The notes: a model not told the origin generated them from the sequence alone. Positions 1-6,603 are shown, counted from the stretch's first letter. The stretch is DNA of 6,736 bases from an uncultured Bacilli bacterium (GCA_944332105.1 CALVJI010000062.1:1-6736), one strand, 5' to 3'. Numbers and translations are program-made.

Positions 1-53
1 AGAAATTGATTGGTAAAATTAGTTTCGTTTCTTTTTTATAAATTATGTGAATC

Positions 54-479
54 GTGAAGAAGTTTAGTACAAGTATTGGAGGGTATTCAAAAAGTGAAGT
101 CAATGCTTTTGTGAGTGAAGTAGCAAAAGAATATGAATCTATGTTGAATAATTTAAAAAAACGCGATGCCGAGATCACGGAACTAAAACAAAAATTAGTG
201 CAATATCAAAATATGGAAAGTACTTTAAATAAAGCAATTATGATTGCTGAGGATACTTCTAGTCAAATTAAAAGGATGGCTAGAGATGAATCGAAATCTA
301 TTATTGATGATGCGCGACGAAATGCTTCACGAATAGTTAATGATGCCTTATTGAAGGCTGAGAAATTAGAACAAGATGGTGAGAGACTTAAACAGCGAAT
401 TGTGGCTTTTAAAAGAAGATTTAAAGCAATTGTTGAAACAGAATTGGACGCAATTGAACAAATTGATGAAGACTATTAA
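54..479 (+). CDS. DivIVA-domain coiled-coil protein
   Basis: This is a 141-residue DivIVA/GpsB-like protein. The family forms membrane-associated coiled-coil scaffolds that recognise curved membrane and recruit division or polarity factors. The N-terminal domain is visible as GYSKSEVNAFVSEVAKEYE (residues 10-28), matching the family's GYDxxEVNxFL signature. The rest (about 30-135) is charged, alanine/lysine/glutamate-rich and reads as coiled coil, with an acidic C-terminus. The start must be the GTG at 54: a TGA lies six bases upstream in frame, and the next ATG would cut off the conserved domain. No Shine-Dalgarno sequence is visible before it. The two residues before GY are I8-G9, where B. 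subtilis DivIVA has the membrane-binding Phe17-Arg18 pair. The gene converges with sigK and shares its terminator. At 141 residues it lies between GpsB and full DivIVA in length. The domain call is firm; the cellular role is inference. Confidence 0.85.
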   Translation: MKKFSTSIGGYSKSEVNAFVSEVAKEYESMLNNLKKRDAEITELKQKLVQYQNMESTLNKAIMIAEDTSSQIKRMARDESKSIIDDARRNASRIVNDALLKAEKLEQDGERLKQRIVAFKRRFKAIVETELDAIEQIDEDY

Positions 480-515
480 AATAACAAGAACTATAAAGCG
501 TTCTTGTTATTTTTT
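478..515. terminator. Bidirectional intrinsic terminator shared by divIVA-like gene and sigK
   Basis: Bases 478-491 pair perfectly with 500-513 (14 bp, core AATAACAAGAAC/GTTCTTGTTATT) around an 8-base loop. Six Ts (510-515) serve the plus strand. On the minus strand the stem is followed by a weaker T-rich run (ATTTTAAT). The left arm starts inside the stop codon of the DivIVA-like gene. The last codons of sigK form the right arm, and the sigK stop codon (493-491) sits at the loop edge. This arrangement ends both convergent transcripts. Confidence 0.85.
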
Positions 516-1186
516 AAAAATTCTTTTAAGATTTTAGTTAAAGCTCTTTTTTCGATACGGGAAACATAACTTCTTGAGATGTGCATTTCATGGGCTATTT
601 CTTTTTGGGTTTGTTCTTTACGATTCATTAGACCATATCTTTTGGCAATGATTTCTTGTTCACGTTTGGTAAGGAGTTTCATATAGTCATTTACTAATAA
701 TAGCTCATCTTTAATTTGAATTGTACTAGCAAAATCTTCGGTGTTGTCTTTGATTACTTCCATGAGACTAATCTCGTTACCATCTTTATCATAGCCGATT
801 GAATCATTTAAACTAATGTTTTTGATGTTTTCACCTTTGACACTGCGAAAGTACATGAGTATTTCGTTTTGGATGCATTTGGCAATATAGGTAGTTAACT
901 TAATATTTTTGCTTAAATCATAGGAGTCGACACCTTTAATTAAACCAATTGTACCAATACTTATTAAATCATCTGTATCATCGGCATTTGTTTCAAATTT
1001 TTTTACAATGTGAGCAACTAAACGAAGGTTGTGTTCAATCAATGTGTTTCTCGCGACTTCATCGCCTTGTTGCATTTTAATTAGACATTCTTTTTCTTCT
1101 TTTTCTTTTAATGGTTCAGGAAAAACATTGTTGGAGTAGCTCCCTGTAAAAAAGAGCATTTGTTCAAGTAATGAGAGTAAAAACAT
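491..1186 (-). CDS. sigK: RNA polymerase sporulation sigma factor, pro-SigK type
   Basis: This sigma-70 family protein of 231 residues most resembles SigK, the late mother-cell sigma factor of sporulation. Region 2 is clear: NLRLVAHIVKKFE (53-65) and DDLISIGTIGLIKG (72-85), then CIQNEILMYFR. Region 4 carries the helix-turn-helix TQKEIAHEMHISRSYVSRIE (193-212). SYVSRIEKRAL and DGNEISL favour SigK over SigE. The first 16 residues are hydrophobic and end in GS before YSNNVFPEPL. This matches B. subtilis pro-SigK, where SpoIVFB cuts between Ser20 and Tyr21 ahead of YVKNNAFPQPL, so a 16-residue pro-peptide with cleavage at S16/Y17 is inferred. The start is supported by AAGGAAGTG at 1199-1191, four bases from the ATG. 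The gene is not split by any skin-like element. It is transcribed divergently from yqeG and ends within the shared terminator. It implies a spore-forming, or recently spore-forming, host. Confidence 0.92.
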   Translation of the reverse strand: MFLLSLLEQMLFFTGSYSNNVFPEPLKEKEEKECLIKMQQGDEVARNTLIEHNLRLVAHIVKKFETNADDTDDLISIGTIGLIKGVDSYDLSKNIKLTTYIAKCIQNEILMYFRSVKGENIKNISLNDSIGYDKDGNEISLMEVIKDNTEDFASTIQIKDELLLVNDYMKLLTKREQEIIAKRYGLMNRKEQTQKEIAHEMHISRSYVSRIEKRALTKILKEFLKNNKNAL

Positions 1187-1226
1187 AAATCACTTCCTTA
1201 CTTCATTTTATTCATTAAGTGAAATT

Positions 1227-1255
1227 TTAGTATGAAAGGGATGTCTTTTATTTTA
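1227..1255 (-). promoter_or_regulatory. Possible SigE-type promoter of sigK
   Basis: On the minus strand, CATACTAA (1234-1227) resembles the SigE -10 consensus CATACAnT. It lies 14 bases after TAAAATA (1255-1249), which matches five of seven positions of the SigE -35 (kmATATT). The -10 sits about 41 bases before the sigK start, leaving a short leader with a good ribosome binding site. In B. subtilis sigK is transcribed first by SigE, so the match makes sense, but in AT-rich DNA the -35 match alone is weak. Confidence 0.35.
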
Positions 1256-1261
1256 ATTTTT

Positions 1262-1270
1262 TGATATACT
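1262..1270 (+). promoter_or_regulatory. Extended -10 promoter of the yqeG-yqeH-mutL operon
   Basis: TGATATACT fits the extended -10 form TGnTATAAT of the housekeeping sigma factor with one mismatch. No convincing -35 is seen at 17 bases (TGTCTT), as is common for extended -10 promoters. The expected transcript start near 1277 gives a leader of about 20 bases containing AAGAGG at 1282-1287, eight bases before the yqeG ATG. Confidence 0.6.
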
Positions 1271-1295
1271 TATAGTTAGAAAAGAGGCGTCAAAA

Positions 1296-1817
1296 ATGGA
1301 CATATTTAGACCAGATATTTATCAAAAAAGTATTTATACGATAGATTATTTAAAGTTGAAAAATCAAGGTATTCGGTGTCTATTGTTTGATTTGGATAAT
1401 ACATTGTCTCCTTTAGAACGAGAAGTTCCTGATCAAAAGCTCATTGACTTTTTTCATTATATTGAAGATTTAGGTTTAAAACCTATTATTTTGTCTAATG
1501 CATCGTTAAAACGGGTGACACCTTTTAAAGAAAAATGTAATGTGGATAGTTCTTTTCATAGTCGTAAACCCTTTTCTAAAAAATATAAAAAGATTTTGAT
1601 GATGTACCATTTTAAAGATACGGAAGTGGCTTGTATAGGTGATCAATTATTAACCGATATTTTTGGAGCTAATCGTCTTGGGTTTACAAGTATTTTAGTG
1701 AATCCTATTAGTAAAAAAGAACGGTTAGTGACTAAATGTAATCGCTTTTTCGAAAAACGGATATATGCCTCTTTAAGAAGAAGGGGTTTGTTAGAACAAG
1801 GAGTTTATTATGACTAA
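1296..1817 (+). CDS. yqeG: YqeG-family HAD phosphatase
   Basis: This 173-residue cytoplasmic protein is a HAD-superfamily (IIIA) hydrolase of the YqeG family, which is related to the Gep4 phosphatidylglycerophosphate phosphatases. All four HAD motifs are present: DLDNT with nucleophile D32 and general acid D34; S67-N68 in LSNAS; K91 in HSRKPF; and GDQLLTD (115-121) with D116 and D121 for Mg2+. Length is as usual for the family (about 170). The ATG at 1296 follows AAGAGG with eight bases of spacing. It is the first gene of an operon and its stop codon overlaps the yqeH start by 8 bp. In Bacillus yqeG also directly precedes yqeH, so the pairing is conserved. The physiological substrate is not shown by the sequence; phosphatidylglycerophosphate is a plausible guess from the Gep4 relation. 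Confidence 0.9.
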   Translation: MDIFRPDIYQKSIYTIDYLKLKNQGIRCLLFDLDNTLSPLEREVPDQKLIDFFHYIEDLGLKPIILSNASLKRVTPFKEKCNVDSSFHSRKPFSKKYKKILMMYHFKDTEVACIGDQLLTDIFGANRLGFTSILVNPISKKERLVTKCNRFFEKRIYASLRRRGLLEQGVYYD

Positions 1818-2796
1818 GAGATGTGTGGGTTGCGGTGTTCTTTTGCAAGTGGACGATTCTACGAAAAAAGGTTTTACTAAGTCTTTAGATATGGATTATT
1901 GTATGCGTTGTTTTCGTTTAAATCATTATCATGATTATGGAACAAATGTAATCGAAGTTGATTCAGCTAAAGTTATCCAAAAAATTAACGAAGAGGCTCC
2001 ATTTGTATGTTTTTTTATCGATATTTTAAATCTTTACGATGAAACAATTGCTTATTTTAAACAAATTAAAAAGCCAAAAGTTTTAGTAGTAAGTAAAATT
2101 GATGTTTTGCCAAGAGAAATCCCTTTAACAAAGATTGCTCATTGGCTAGAGCAAGAATATCAAATAACAGAAAAGATTTTATTTGTTCAAAATACGAAAA
2201 CAAGTGCTTTAAAAATGTTAGATTTTTTAGAAAGGAAACATATTAGTCCTCTATATTTTGCAGGAATTACGAATGCAGGAAAAAGTAGTCTTTTAAATCG
2301 GATTTTGCAAGTTTGTGAAGAAAAGCAACCCTTTATTACAGTTAGTGAAATGCCTAATACTACATTAGATTTTCTAAAAATACCGCTTTCTAATCAACAA
2401 GTTCTCATTGATACACCAGGACTTATTTATTCTTATTACAAGGAGGACACCTCTTTTCTTTATAAGGCGAATGTGACGAAGAGGATTTTGCCTCAAAGTT
2501 TTTATTTGAAACCGGAGTCTATTTTAAATTTAGAAAATAAAATATTTGTGAAAACAAATCAACAGGTGCCCATTGTTTGGTTTGGAAGCGATAAAATGAA
2601 ATGGCAAAAAGTTTATAAAACAGAAATGGCAAGTTGGCTTCAGTATGAGATTAAAGAGGCAATGCAAGTATTTATTAAAGGTGTTGGTTTCTTTTATGTG
2701 AAAAAGCCTTGTGTGTTATCGATTGGTGGCGTTTTAAAAGAAAATGTTACACTTGTTAAAGCTTTTTTAGGAGGAAATAACGATGAGCAAAATTAG
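1810..2796 (+). CDS. yqeH: YqeH, circularly permuted GTPase in 30S ribosome assembly
   Basis: This 328-residue protein has the YqeH layout. A zinc finger comes first (C5-x2-C8, C31-x2-C34). A GTPase core with motifs in permuted order follows: G4 SKID (95-98), probable G5 around T131-S132-A133, G1 GITNAGKS (152-159), G2 PNTT (182-185) and G3 DTPG (201-204). A C-terminal domain (about 215-328) ends in the GVGFFYV segment. YqeH homologues act in maturation of the small ribosomal subunit. G4 has Ser for the usual Asn, and G2 has PNTT for PGTT. The protein is about 38 residues shorter than B. subtilis YqeH (366), with the loss apparently in the C-terminal domain. The ATG lies six bases after AAGGAG (1798-1803). 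It overlaps yqeG by 8 bp and mutL by 14 bp, implying translational coupling. Confidence 0.92.
   Translation: MTKRCVGCGVLLQVDDSTKKGFTKSLDMDYCMRCFRLNHYHDYGTNVIEVDSAKVIQKINEEAPFVCFFIDILNLYDETIAYFKQIKKPKVLVVSKIDVLPREIPLTKIAHWLEQEYQITEKILFVQNTKTSALKMLDFLERKHISPLYFAGITNAGKSSLLNRILQVCEEKQPFITVSEMPNTTLDFLKIPLSNQQVLIDTPGLIYSYYKEDTSFLYKANVTKRILPQSFYLKPESILNLENKIFVKTNQQVPIVWFGSDKMKWQKVYKTEMASWLQYEIKEAMQVFIKGVGFFYVKKPCVLSIGGVLKENVTLVKAFLGGNNDEQN
2769..2775 (+). promoter_or_regulatory. mutL ribosome binding site inside yqeH
   Basis: AGGAGGA is a near-perfect Shine-Dalgarno site. It is embedded in the last codons of yqeH, where it encodes part of the GG-N-N tail. It lies seven bases before the mutL ATG at 2783 and fixes that start, which falls upstream of the yqeH stop codon. 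Confidence 0.85.
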
Positions 2797-4525
2797 AGTT
2801 ATGAGTGAGACGCTTGCCAATAAGATTGCTGCCGGCGAGGTTGTAGAGAAATGTAGTTCTGTAGTGAAAGAATTATGTGAGAATAGTATTGATGCTCATG
2901 CCAAAAATATTTTGATACAATTAGAAGAGGGTGGCAAGAAAAAAATCCGAGTTATCGATGATGGGGATGGAATGAATGAGGAAGATGCTATTTTAGCTTT
3001 CCAAAGGCATGCGACGAGTAAGATTTATAAAGATGACGATCTGTTTTTCATTGATACTTTAGGATTTCGAGGTGAAGCTCTACCATCCATTGCCAGCGTT
3101 TCTAAAGTTGAGTTAAAGACGAGTGATGGTGAGGTTGGCACGCATCTTATTATAGAGGGTGGCAAGAGAGTTTTATTAGAAAAAACGGATGCTCGTAAGG
3201 GAACAAATATTCAAATTACGAATCTTTTTTATAATACACCCGCGCGGTTAAAATATTTAAAAAGTGAACAGACCGAGTTAGCTAATTGTGTTTCTTTAAT
3301 TGAAAAACTTGCTTTATCTCATGCGGAGGTTTCTTTTACTTTATCTCATGATAATCGGTTGGTTTTAAAAACAAGTGGCAGTGGGGATTTATTAAAAACG
3401 ATTCATGAAATATATGGTTTACAAGTTTCTTCTAAAATGTTGCTTGTTAAGGCTAGTAATGATGATTTTGACCTTTTTGGATATGTTTGTAAGCCAGAGA
3501 TTTTAAAGAGTAATCGTAATCACATGATCGTGATGGTCAATGATCGTATTGTTAAAAATTATGATATTAATAAAGCAATTAATGATGCGTATTATACATA
3601 CAAACCAGATATTAAGTTTCCAATTGTTGTATTAAAGATTAATACGGATCCAACACTCATAGATGTAAATATTCATCCAACTAAGCAAGATATTAAGATT
3701 ACTAAAATGGATGTGTTAACTGATTTACTTATCAAAACGATTAAGGATGCTTTATATAAGGCTTTATTAGTGCCCGATGCTTTGTTACGAACGCCAGAAG
3801 TTCAAAGCGCAACGAAAGAAGTAGTGGAGCAGATTGTGGCCGAGCAAGAAGAAGCTTATGTGCCTACCGTAGTCCAAACGGAATTTAATTTAAAAGAAGA
3901 ACCAAAAGAAGATATCGTGATTGAAAATCCAGAGATGAAAGAATTAGTTTTATATCCAGTAGGACTTGCTCATGGAACCTATATTATTGCTGAAAATGAA
4001 AGTGGCATTTATATTATTGATCAGCATGCTGCGCAGGAAAGAGTAAATTATGAACGCAATATGGCAGCTTTAAGAGCTAAAGAAGTACATACAACGAAGC
4101 TTTTATTTCCGATTACAATCGAATTATCTGGCAGTGAGTTTTTGAAAGTAAAAAACGAGGAAGATCACTTGCGAGATTTAGGATTTGATATCGAAGAATT
4201 TGGTTTAAATACTTTTATTATTAAAGGACATCCGACTTGGCTTCGCGAAGGCTATGAAGAAGAAAGTATTCGACGAATTATCGATTTAATTGTTGGCGGT
4301 ATTTCTAAAATTGATCCGGTAAAGTTTAATGAAGCAGTAGCTATTACTTTAGCGTGTAAAATGAGTATTAAGGCAAATATGCATATTTCTCATGAAGCTC
4401 AAGAAGAACTTTTGAAAGAGTTATGTGCTTGTGATAATCCTTATAATTGCCCGCATGGAAGACCAACGATTATTAAATTTAGTAATTATGATTTAGAAAG
4501 AATGTTTAAAAGGGTCATGAACTAA
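2783..4525 (+). CDS. mutL: DNA mismatch repair protein MutL with endonuclease domain
   Basis: This is a full-length MutL of 580 residues, the ATPase that links MutS mismatch recognition to strand nicking. The GHKL ATPase has E30 and N34 in KELCENSIDA, DDGDGM (59-64), RHATSKI (75-81) and GFRGEALPSIASV (94-106). A variable linker covers roughly 335-385. The C-terminal domain carries the metal-binding endonuclease motif DQHAAQERVNYE (413-424), the ACK motif (524-526) and CPHGRP (556-561). It is therefore the nicking type found in bacteria without MutH. Two departures are visible: the usual ERP after GEVV is EKC (22-24), and the place of the clamp-binding QxxIxP motif is TKLLFP (438-443). It is last in the yqeG-yqeH-mutL operon, with a 14-bp overlap with yqeH. 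No mutS is in the window. No terminator follows, so read-through into the next genes is possible. Confidence 0.96.
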   Translation: MSKIRVMSETLANKIAAGEVVEKCSSVVKELCENSIDAHAKNILIQLEEGGKKKIRVIDDGDGMNEEDAILAFQRHATSKIYKDDDLFFIDTLGFRGEALPSIASVSKVELKTSDGEVGTHLIIEGGKRVLLEKTDARKGTNIQITNLFYNTPARLKYLKSEQTELANCVSLIEKLALSHAEVSFTLSHDNRLVLKTSGSGDLLKTIHEIYGLQVSSKMLLVKASNDDFDLFGYVCKPEILKSNRNHMIVMVNDRIVKNYDINKAINDAYYTYKPDIKFPIVVLKINTDPTLIDVNIHPTKQDIKITKMDVLTDLLIKTIKDALYKALLVPDALLRTPEVQSATKEVVEQIVAEQEEAYVPTVVQTEFNLKEEPKEDIVIENPEMKELVLYPVGLAHGTYIIAENESGIYIIDQHAAQERVNYERNMAALRAKEVHTTKLLFPITIELSGSEFLKVKNEEDHLRDLGFDIEEFGLNTFIIKGHPTWLREGYEEESIRRIIDLIVGGISKIDPVKFNEAVAITLACKMSIKANMHISHEAQEELLKELCACDNPYNCPHGRPTIIKFSNYDLERMFKRVMN

Positions 4526-4554
4526 TTGTAATGTAATAGAAATAATGGTATAGT
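4526..4554 (+). promoter_or_regulatory. Promoter of the exported-protein gene
   Basis: TTGTAA (4526-4531) and TATAGT (4549-4554) are separated by exactly 17 bases. The -10 is preceded by TG one base away (TGGTATAGT), an extended -10. It begins directly after the mutL stop codon and points into the 4579 gene, with a predicted start near 4561. The leader holds GAGGGAG (4563-4569), nine bases before the ATG. The downstream pair (exported protein, miaA) can thus be expressed apart from mutL. Confidence 0.7.
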
Positions 4555-4578
4555 AGATTATAGAGGGAGTAGAGAAAA

Positions 4579-5730
4579 ATGAAAAAAAGAATAGTTTTGT
4601 CTATCCTCCTAACCAGTTTAGTTGTTCTTGGAGGAGGAGCATTGAATCGAGAATCTTTACAGAACGATGAAGGAACTTTAGCTATTTATGTTGAAGATGA
4701 GAAAGTAGAGAATATTCCATCAAAAGGAAATAGTGAGAATTATGTTTTTGATCATGCTGTTTGTACGGTTAGTGGAGAAGTTACGGATAAAGTAGAGATA
4801 ACTTGGGATGATGAAGCATGGGCACCGGTGATTAAAAATTTAAAAGATCATAATACAAAATGTAATCTTTATTTTGTAGAAGGTGAAGAAGAAGGAATTT
4901 TTAATTCAACTTTACTTGCATGTAATGAAAGTAGTAATGCCGCCCAGTGTTTTTTGGACAATGCTTCATTAAATCCAGAAGAACTAGTATATGACGAGAC
5001 AAATGAAAACAATTTACGATATATCGGGGCTGATCCAAATAACTATGTAACTTTTAATAATGAGTTATGGCGAATTATCGGGGTCATGAGGAAAATTCCT
5101 GACTCTTCGTGGGAAGATGGTAATGTTTTAAAAATTATTCGAGATGCTTCTTATAGTTCTAGTATTAGTTGGGATACAAATAGTACTGGAAACTGGAGCA
5201 CTTCTACTTTAAAAACAGAGTTAAATGATAGGTATTTGCAAACTATTCAGTCACCATTTAAAGAAATGATAAGAAATTCGGCCTGGAATATAGGAAATGT
5301 CGCATACTCTGGTTTACAGTCATACGACGCTAAAGCATTATATAGCAGTGAACGAGGAACTACTGCACTTGTACAACCGTCGATGTGGACGGGTAGTGTT
5401 GGGCTTCTTTATATGAGTGATTATGTCTTTGCAACTGGTGGAATAAATAATACGGATCGTTATTCTTGTTTAGACGATCTTTGGTGGTCATCAACTCCTG
5501 ATTGTCATTCCAATAATTGGTTACAATTTGCTCAAAATAATTGGACACTAACTTTAAATTCGTATGCATCTAGTTATTCTGCTTATTATCTAACAAATAC
5601 AGAGGATATTGGTGAAAACAAATCAGTTTATGAATATGCTATAGCTACGCCTGTACTTTATTTAGATGAAAACGTGAAATTTGTTTCTGGAAGCGGAACA
5701 AGAGAGGATCCTTATATTCTTGATTTATAA
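4579..5730 (+). CDS. Exported protein of unknown function, six cysteines
   Basis: I do not recognise a function. The 383-residue product starts with a clear signal peptide: MKKR, a hydrophobic stretch (5-17) and GGGA, with cleavage likely near residue 21. There is no lipobox cysteine and no LPxTG or C-terminal membrane anchor, so it is probably secreted or non-covalently held. Residues 33-100 look like a small beta domain bounded by C62 and C95. C115 and C124 follow. The main domain (about 144-383) shows NNYVTFNNELWRIIGV, LKIIRDAS, a serine/asparagine/tryptophan-rich centre with NWSTSTLKTEL, GLLYMSDYVFATGG, C297 and C309 around WWSSTP, and a closing GSGTREDPYIL. The pattern recalls surface proteins of uncultured gut Bacilli and perhaps DUF6273-like beta domains; this is memory, not a search. 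The six cysteines fall in three close pairs, suggesting extracellular disulfides. It has its own promoter and lies 15 bases before miaA. Confidence 0.8.
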   Translation: MKKRIVLSILLTSLVVLGGGALNRESLQNDEGTLAIYVEDEKVENIPSKGNSENYVFDHAVCTVSGEVTDKVEITWDDEAWAPVIKNLKDHNTKCNLYFVEGEEEGIFNSTLLACNESSNAAQCFLDNASLNPEELVYDETNENNLRYIGADPNNYVTFNNELWRIIGVMRKIPDSSWEDGNVLKIIRDASYSSSISWDTNSTGNWSTSTLKTELNDRYLQTIQSPFKEMIRNSAWNIGNVAYSGLQSYDAKALYSSERGTTALVQPSMWTGSVGLLYMSDYVFATGGINNTDRYSCLDDLWWSSTPDCHSNNWLQFAQNNWTLTLNSYASSYSAYYLTNTEDIGENKSVYEYAIATPVLYLDENVKFVSGSGTREDPYILDL

Positions 5731-5734
5731 AAGT

Positions 5735-5740
5735 AGGTGA
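5735..5740 (+). promoter_or_regulatory. Ribosome binding site that sets the miaA start
   Basis: AGGTGA matches the anti-Shine-Dalgarno complement and stands five bases before the ATG at 5746. An in-frame GTG at 5737 lies inside this site and has no Shine-Dalgarno of its own, so it is almost certainly part of the binding site and not the start codon. Confidence 0.75.
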
Positions 5741-5745
5741 AAAAA

Positions 5746-6603
5746 ATGATTTTGTGTATTGTGGGACCAACTGGTGTTGGTAAAACAAAAATGAGTATTG
5801 AATTAGCTAAAAAATATCAGGCTGTTATTATAAATTGTGATGCGATGCAAGTTTATAAAGGCCTTGATATTGGTACAGCTAAAATTACAGAAAGTGAAAA
5901 GGAAGGAATCGAACATTATCTTTTTGATTTTGTAGATCCTAAAGTGAATTATACCGTAGCAGATTATCAAAGAGATGCTCGGCAATTATTAGAAAAACTT
6001 AAAGGTCAAAATATCATTTTTGTGGGTGGAACAGGGCTTTATTTAAAGGCCGCTTTATTTGATTATCGTTTTCCAGTTGAGAGTCAAGAGAAAAAAGATT
6101 ATACACAATATACAAATGAGGAACTTTTACAAATGTGTTTGCTAAAAGATAAAAATTGTCAGATTCATGTAAATAATCGTAAGCGATTAATTCGCTTTTT
6201 AGAAAAAGAAAATGTGAATCCTGTTGAGCCTAAACCTTTATATGATGCGTTATTTATTGGGTTAACTACTAATAGAGAAAAGTTATATGATATTATTAAT
6301 GCTCGCGTTTTAAAAATGGTTGATGATGGGTTAATTCATGAAGTAGAAGGGTTTTATAAAAAAGGTTTACATAGTAAAGCTTTAGAAACGGGAATTGGCT
6401 ATAAAGAGTTGTATCAATATTTTGATGGCAATATTTCTTTAGCAGAAGCAATAAAACTTATTCAAAAAAATTCAAGACATTATGCTAAAAGACAGTATAC
6501 TTTTTTTAATCATCAATTGCCAGTTAAGTGGTTTAATGTAAATTATGAAGATTTTTCTCAAACTATTTTAGAAGTAGAAAAATTTATTCAAAGCAAAAAT
6601 TAA
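5746..6603 (+). CDS. miaA: tRNA dimethylallyltransferase MiaA
   Basis: MiaA transfers a dimethylallyl group from DMAPP to N6 of adenosine 37 in tRNAs reading U-starting codons, which aids reading-frame maintenance. With the ATG start the protein has 285 residues. Visible motifs are the P-loop GPTGVGKT (7-14), D32-A-M-Q35-VYKGLDIGTAK (the Asp is the expected catalytic base), HYLFDFVDP, GGTGLY (94-99), NNRKRLIRFLE, TGIGYKEL and the tRNA-binding SRHYAKRQYTFF (243-254), where most homologues have TWF. It is about 15-30 residues shorter than typical MiaA. The missing residues seem to come from the central insertion domain and the stretch after RFLE, where Bacillus has about ten more residues. Catalytic motifs are intact, so it should be active. 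It lies 15 bases after the exported-protein gene and is probably co-transcribed with it from 4526-4554. The transcript ends at the hairpin overlapping its stop codon. Confidence 0.95.
   Translation: MILCIVGPTGVGKTKMSIELAKKYQAVIINCDAMQVYKGLDIGTAKITESEKEGIEHYLFDFVDPKVNYTVADYQRDARQLLEKLKGQNIIFVGGTGLYLKAALFDYRFPVESQEKKDYTQYTNEELLQMCLLKDKNCQIHVNNRKRLIRFLEKENVNPVEPKPLYDALFIGLTTNREKLYDIINARVLKMVDDGLIHEVEGFYKKGLHSKALETGIGYKELYQYFDGNISLAEAIKLIQKNSRHYAKRQYTFFNHQLPVKWFNVNYEDFSQTILEVEKFIQSKN

Noticed and set aside
2..37. Hairpin 2-11/17-26 followed by T-rich 32-37 as a terminator of an upstream gene
   Set aside because: It has only one GC pair, two GU wobbles and a five-base gap before the T run; too weak in AT-rich DNA to call.
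45..56. TGA read as tryptophan (Mycoplasma-type code), extending the DivIVA-like protein to ATG 45
   Set aside because: No gene here stops at TGA, which is suggestive, but tryptophan is encoded by TGG throughout and no conserved protein needs a TGA read-through; seven genes are too few to conclude.
5360..5569. 69-residue frame on the minus strand
   Set aside because: It lies wholly inside the exported-protein gene, has no recognisable domain and no promoter of its own; the plus frame has a signal peptide, promoter and ribosome site.
5737..5745. GTG at 5737 as miaA start (three extra residues)
   Set aside because: The GTG is part of the AGGTGA ribosome binding site of the ATG at 5746 and has no site of its own.
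5803..5985. 60-residue frame on the minus strand
   Set aside because: It is antisense to conserved MiaA motifs and made of low-complexity hydrophobic residues typical of AT-rich reverse frames.
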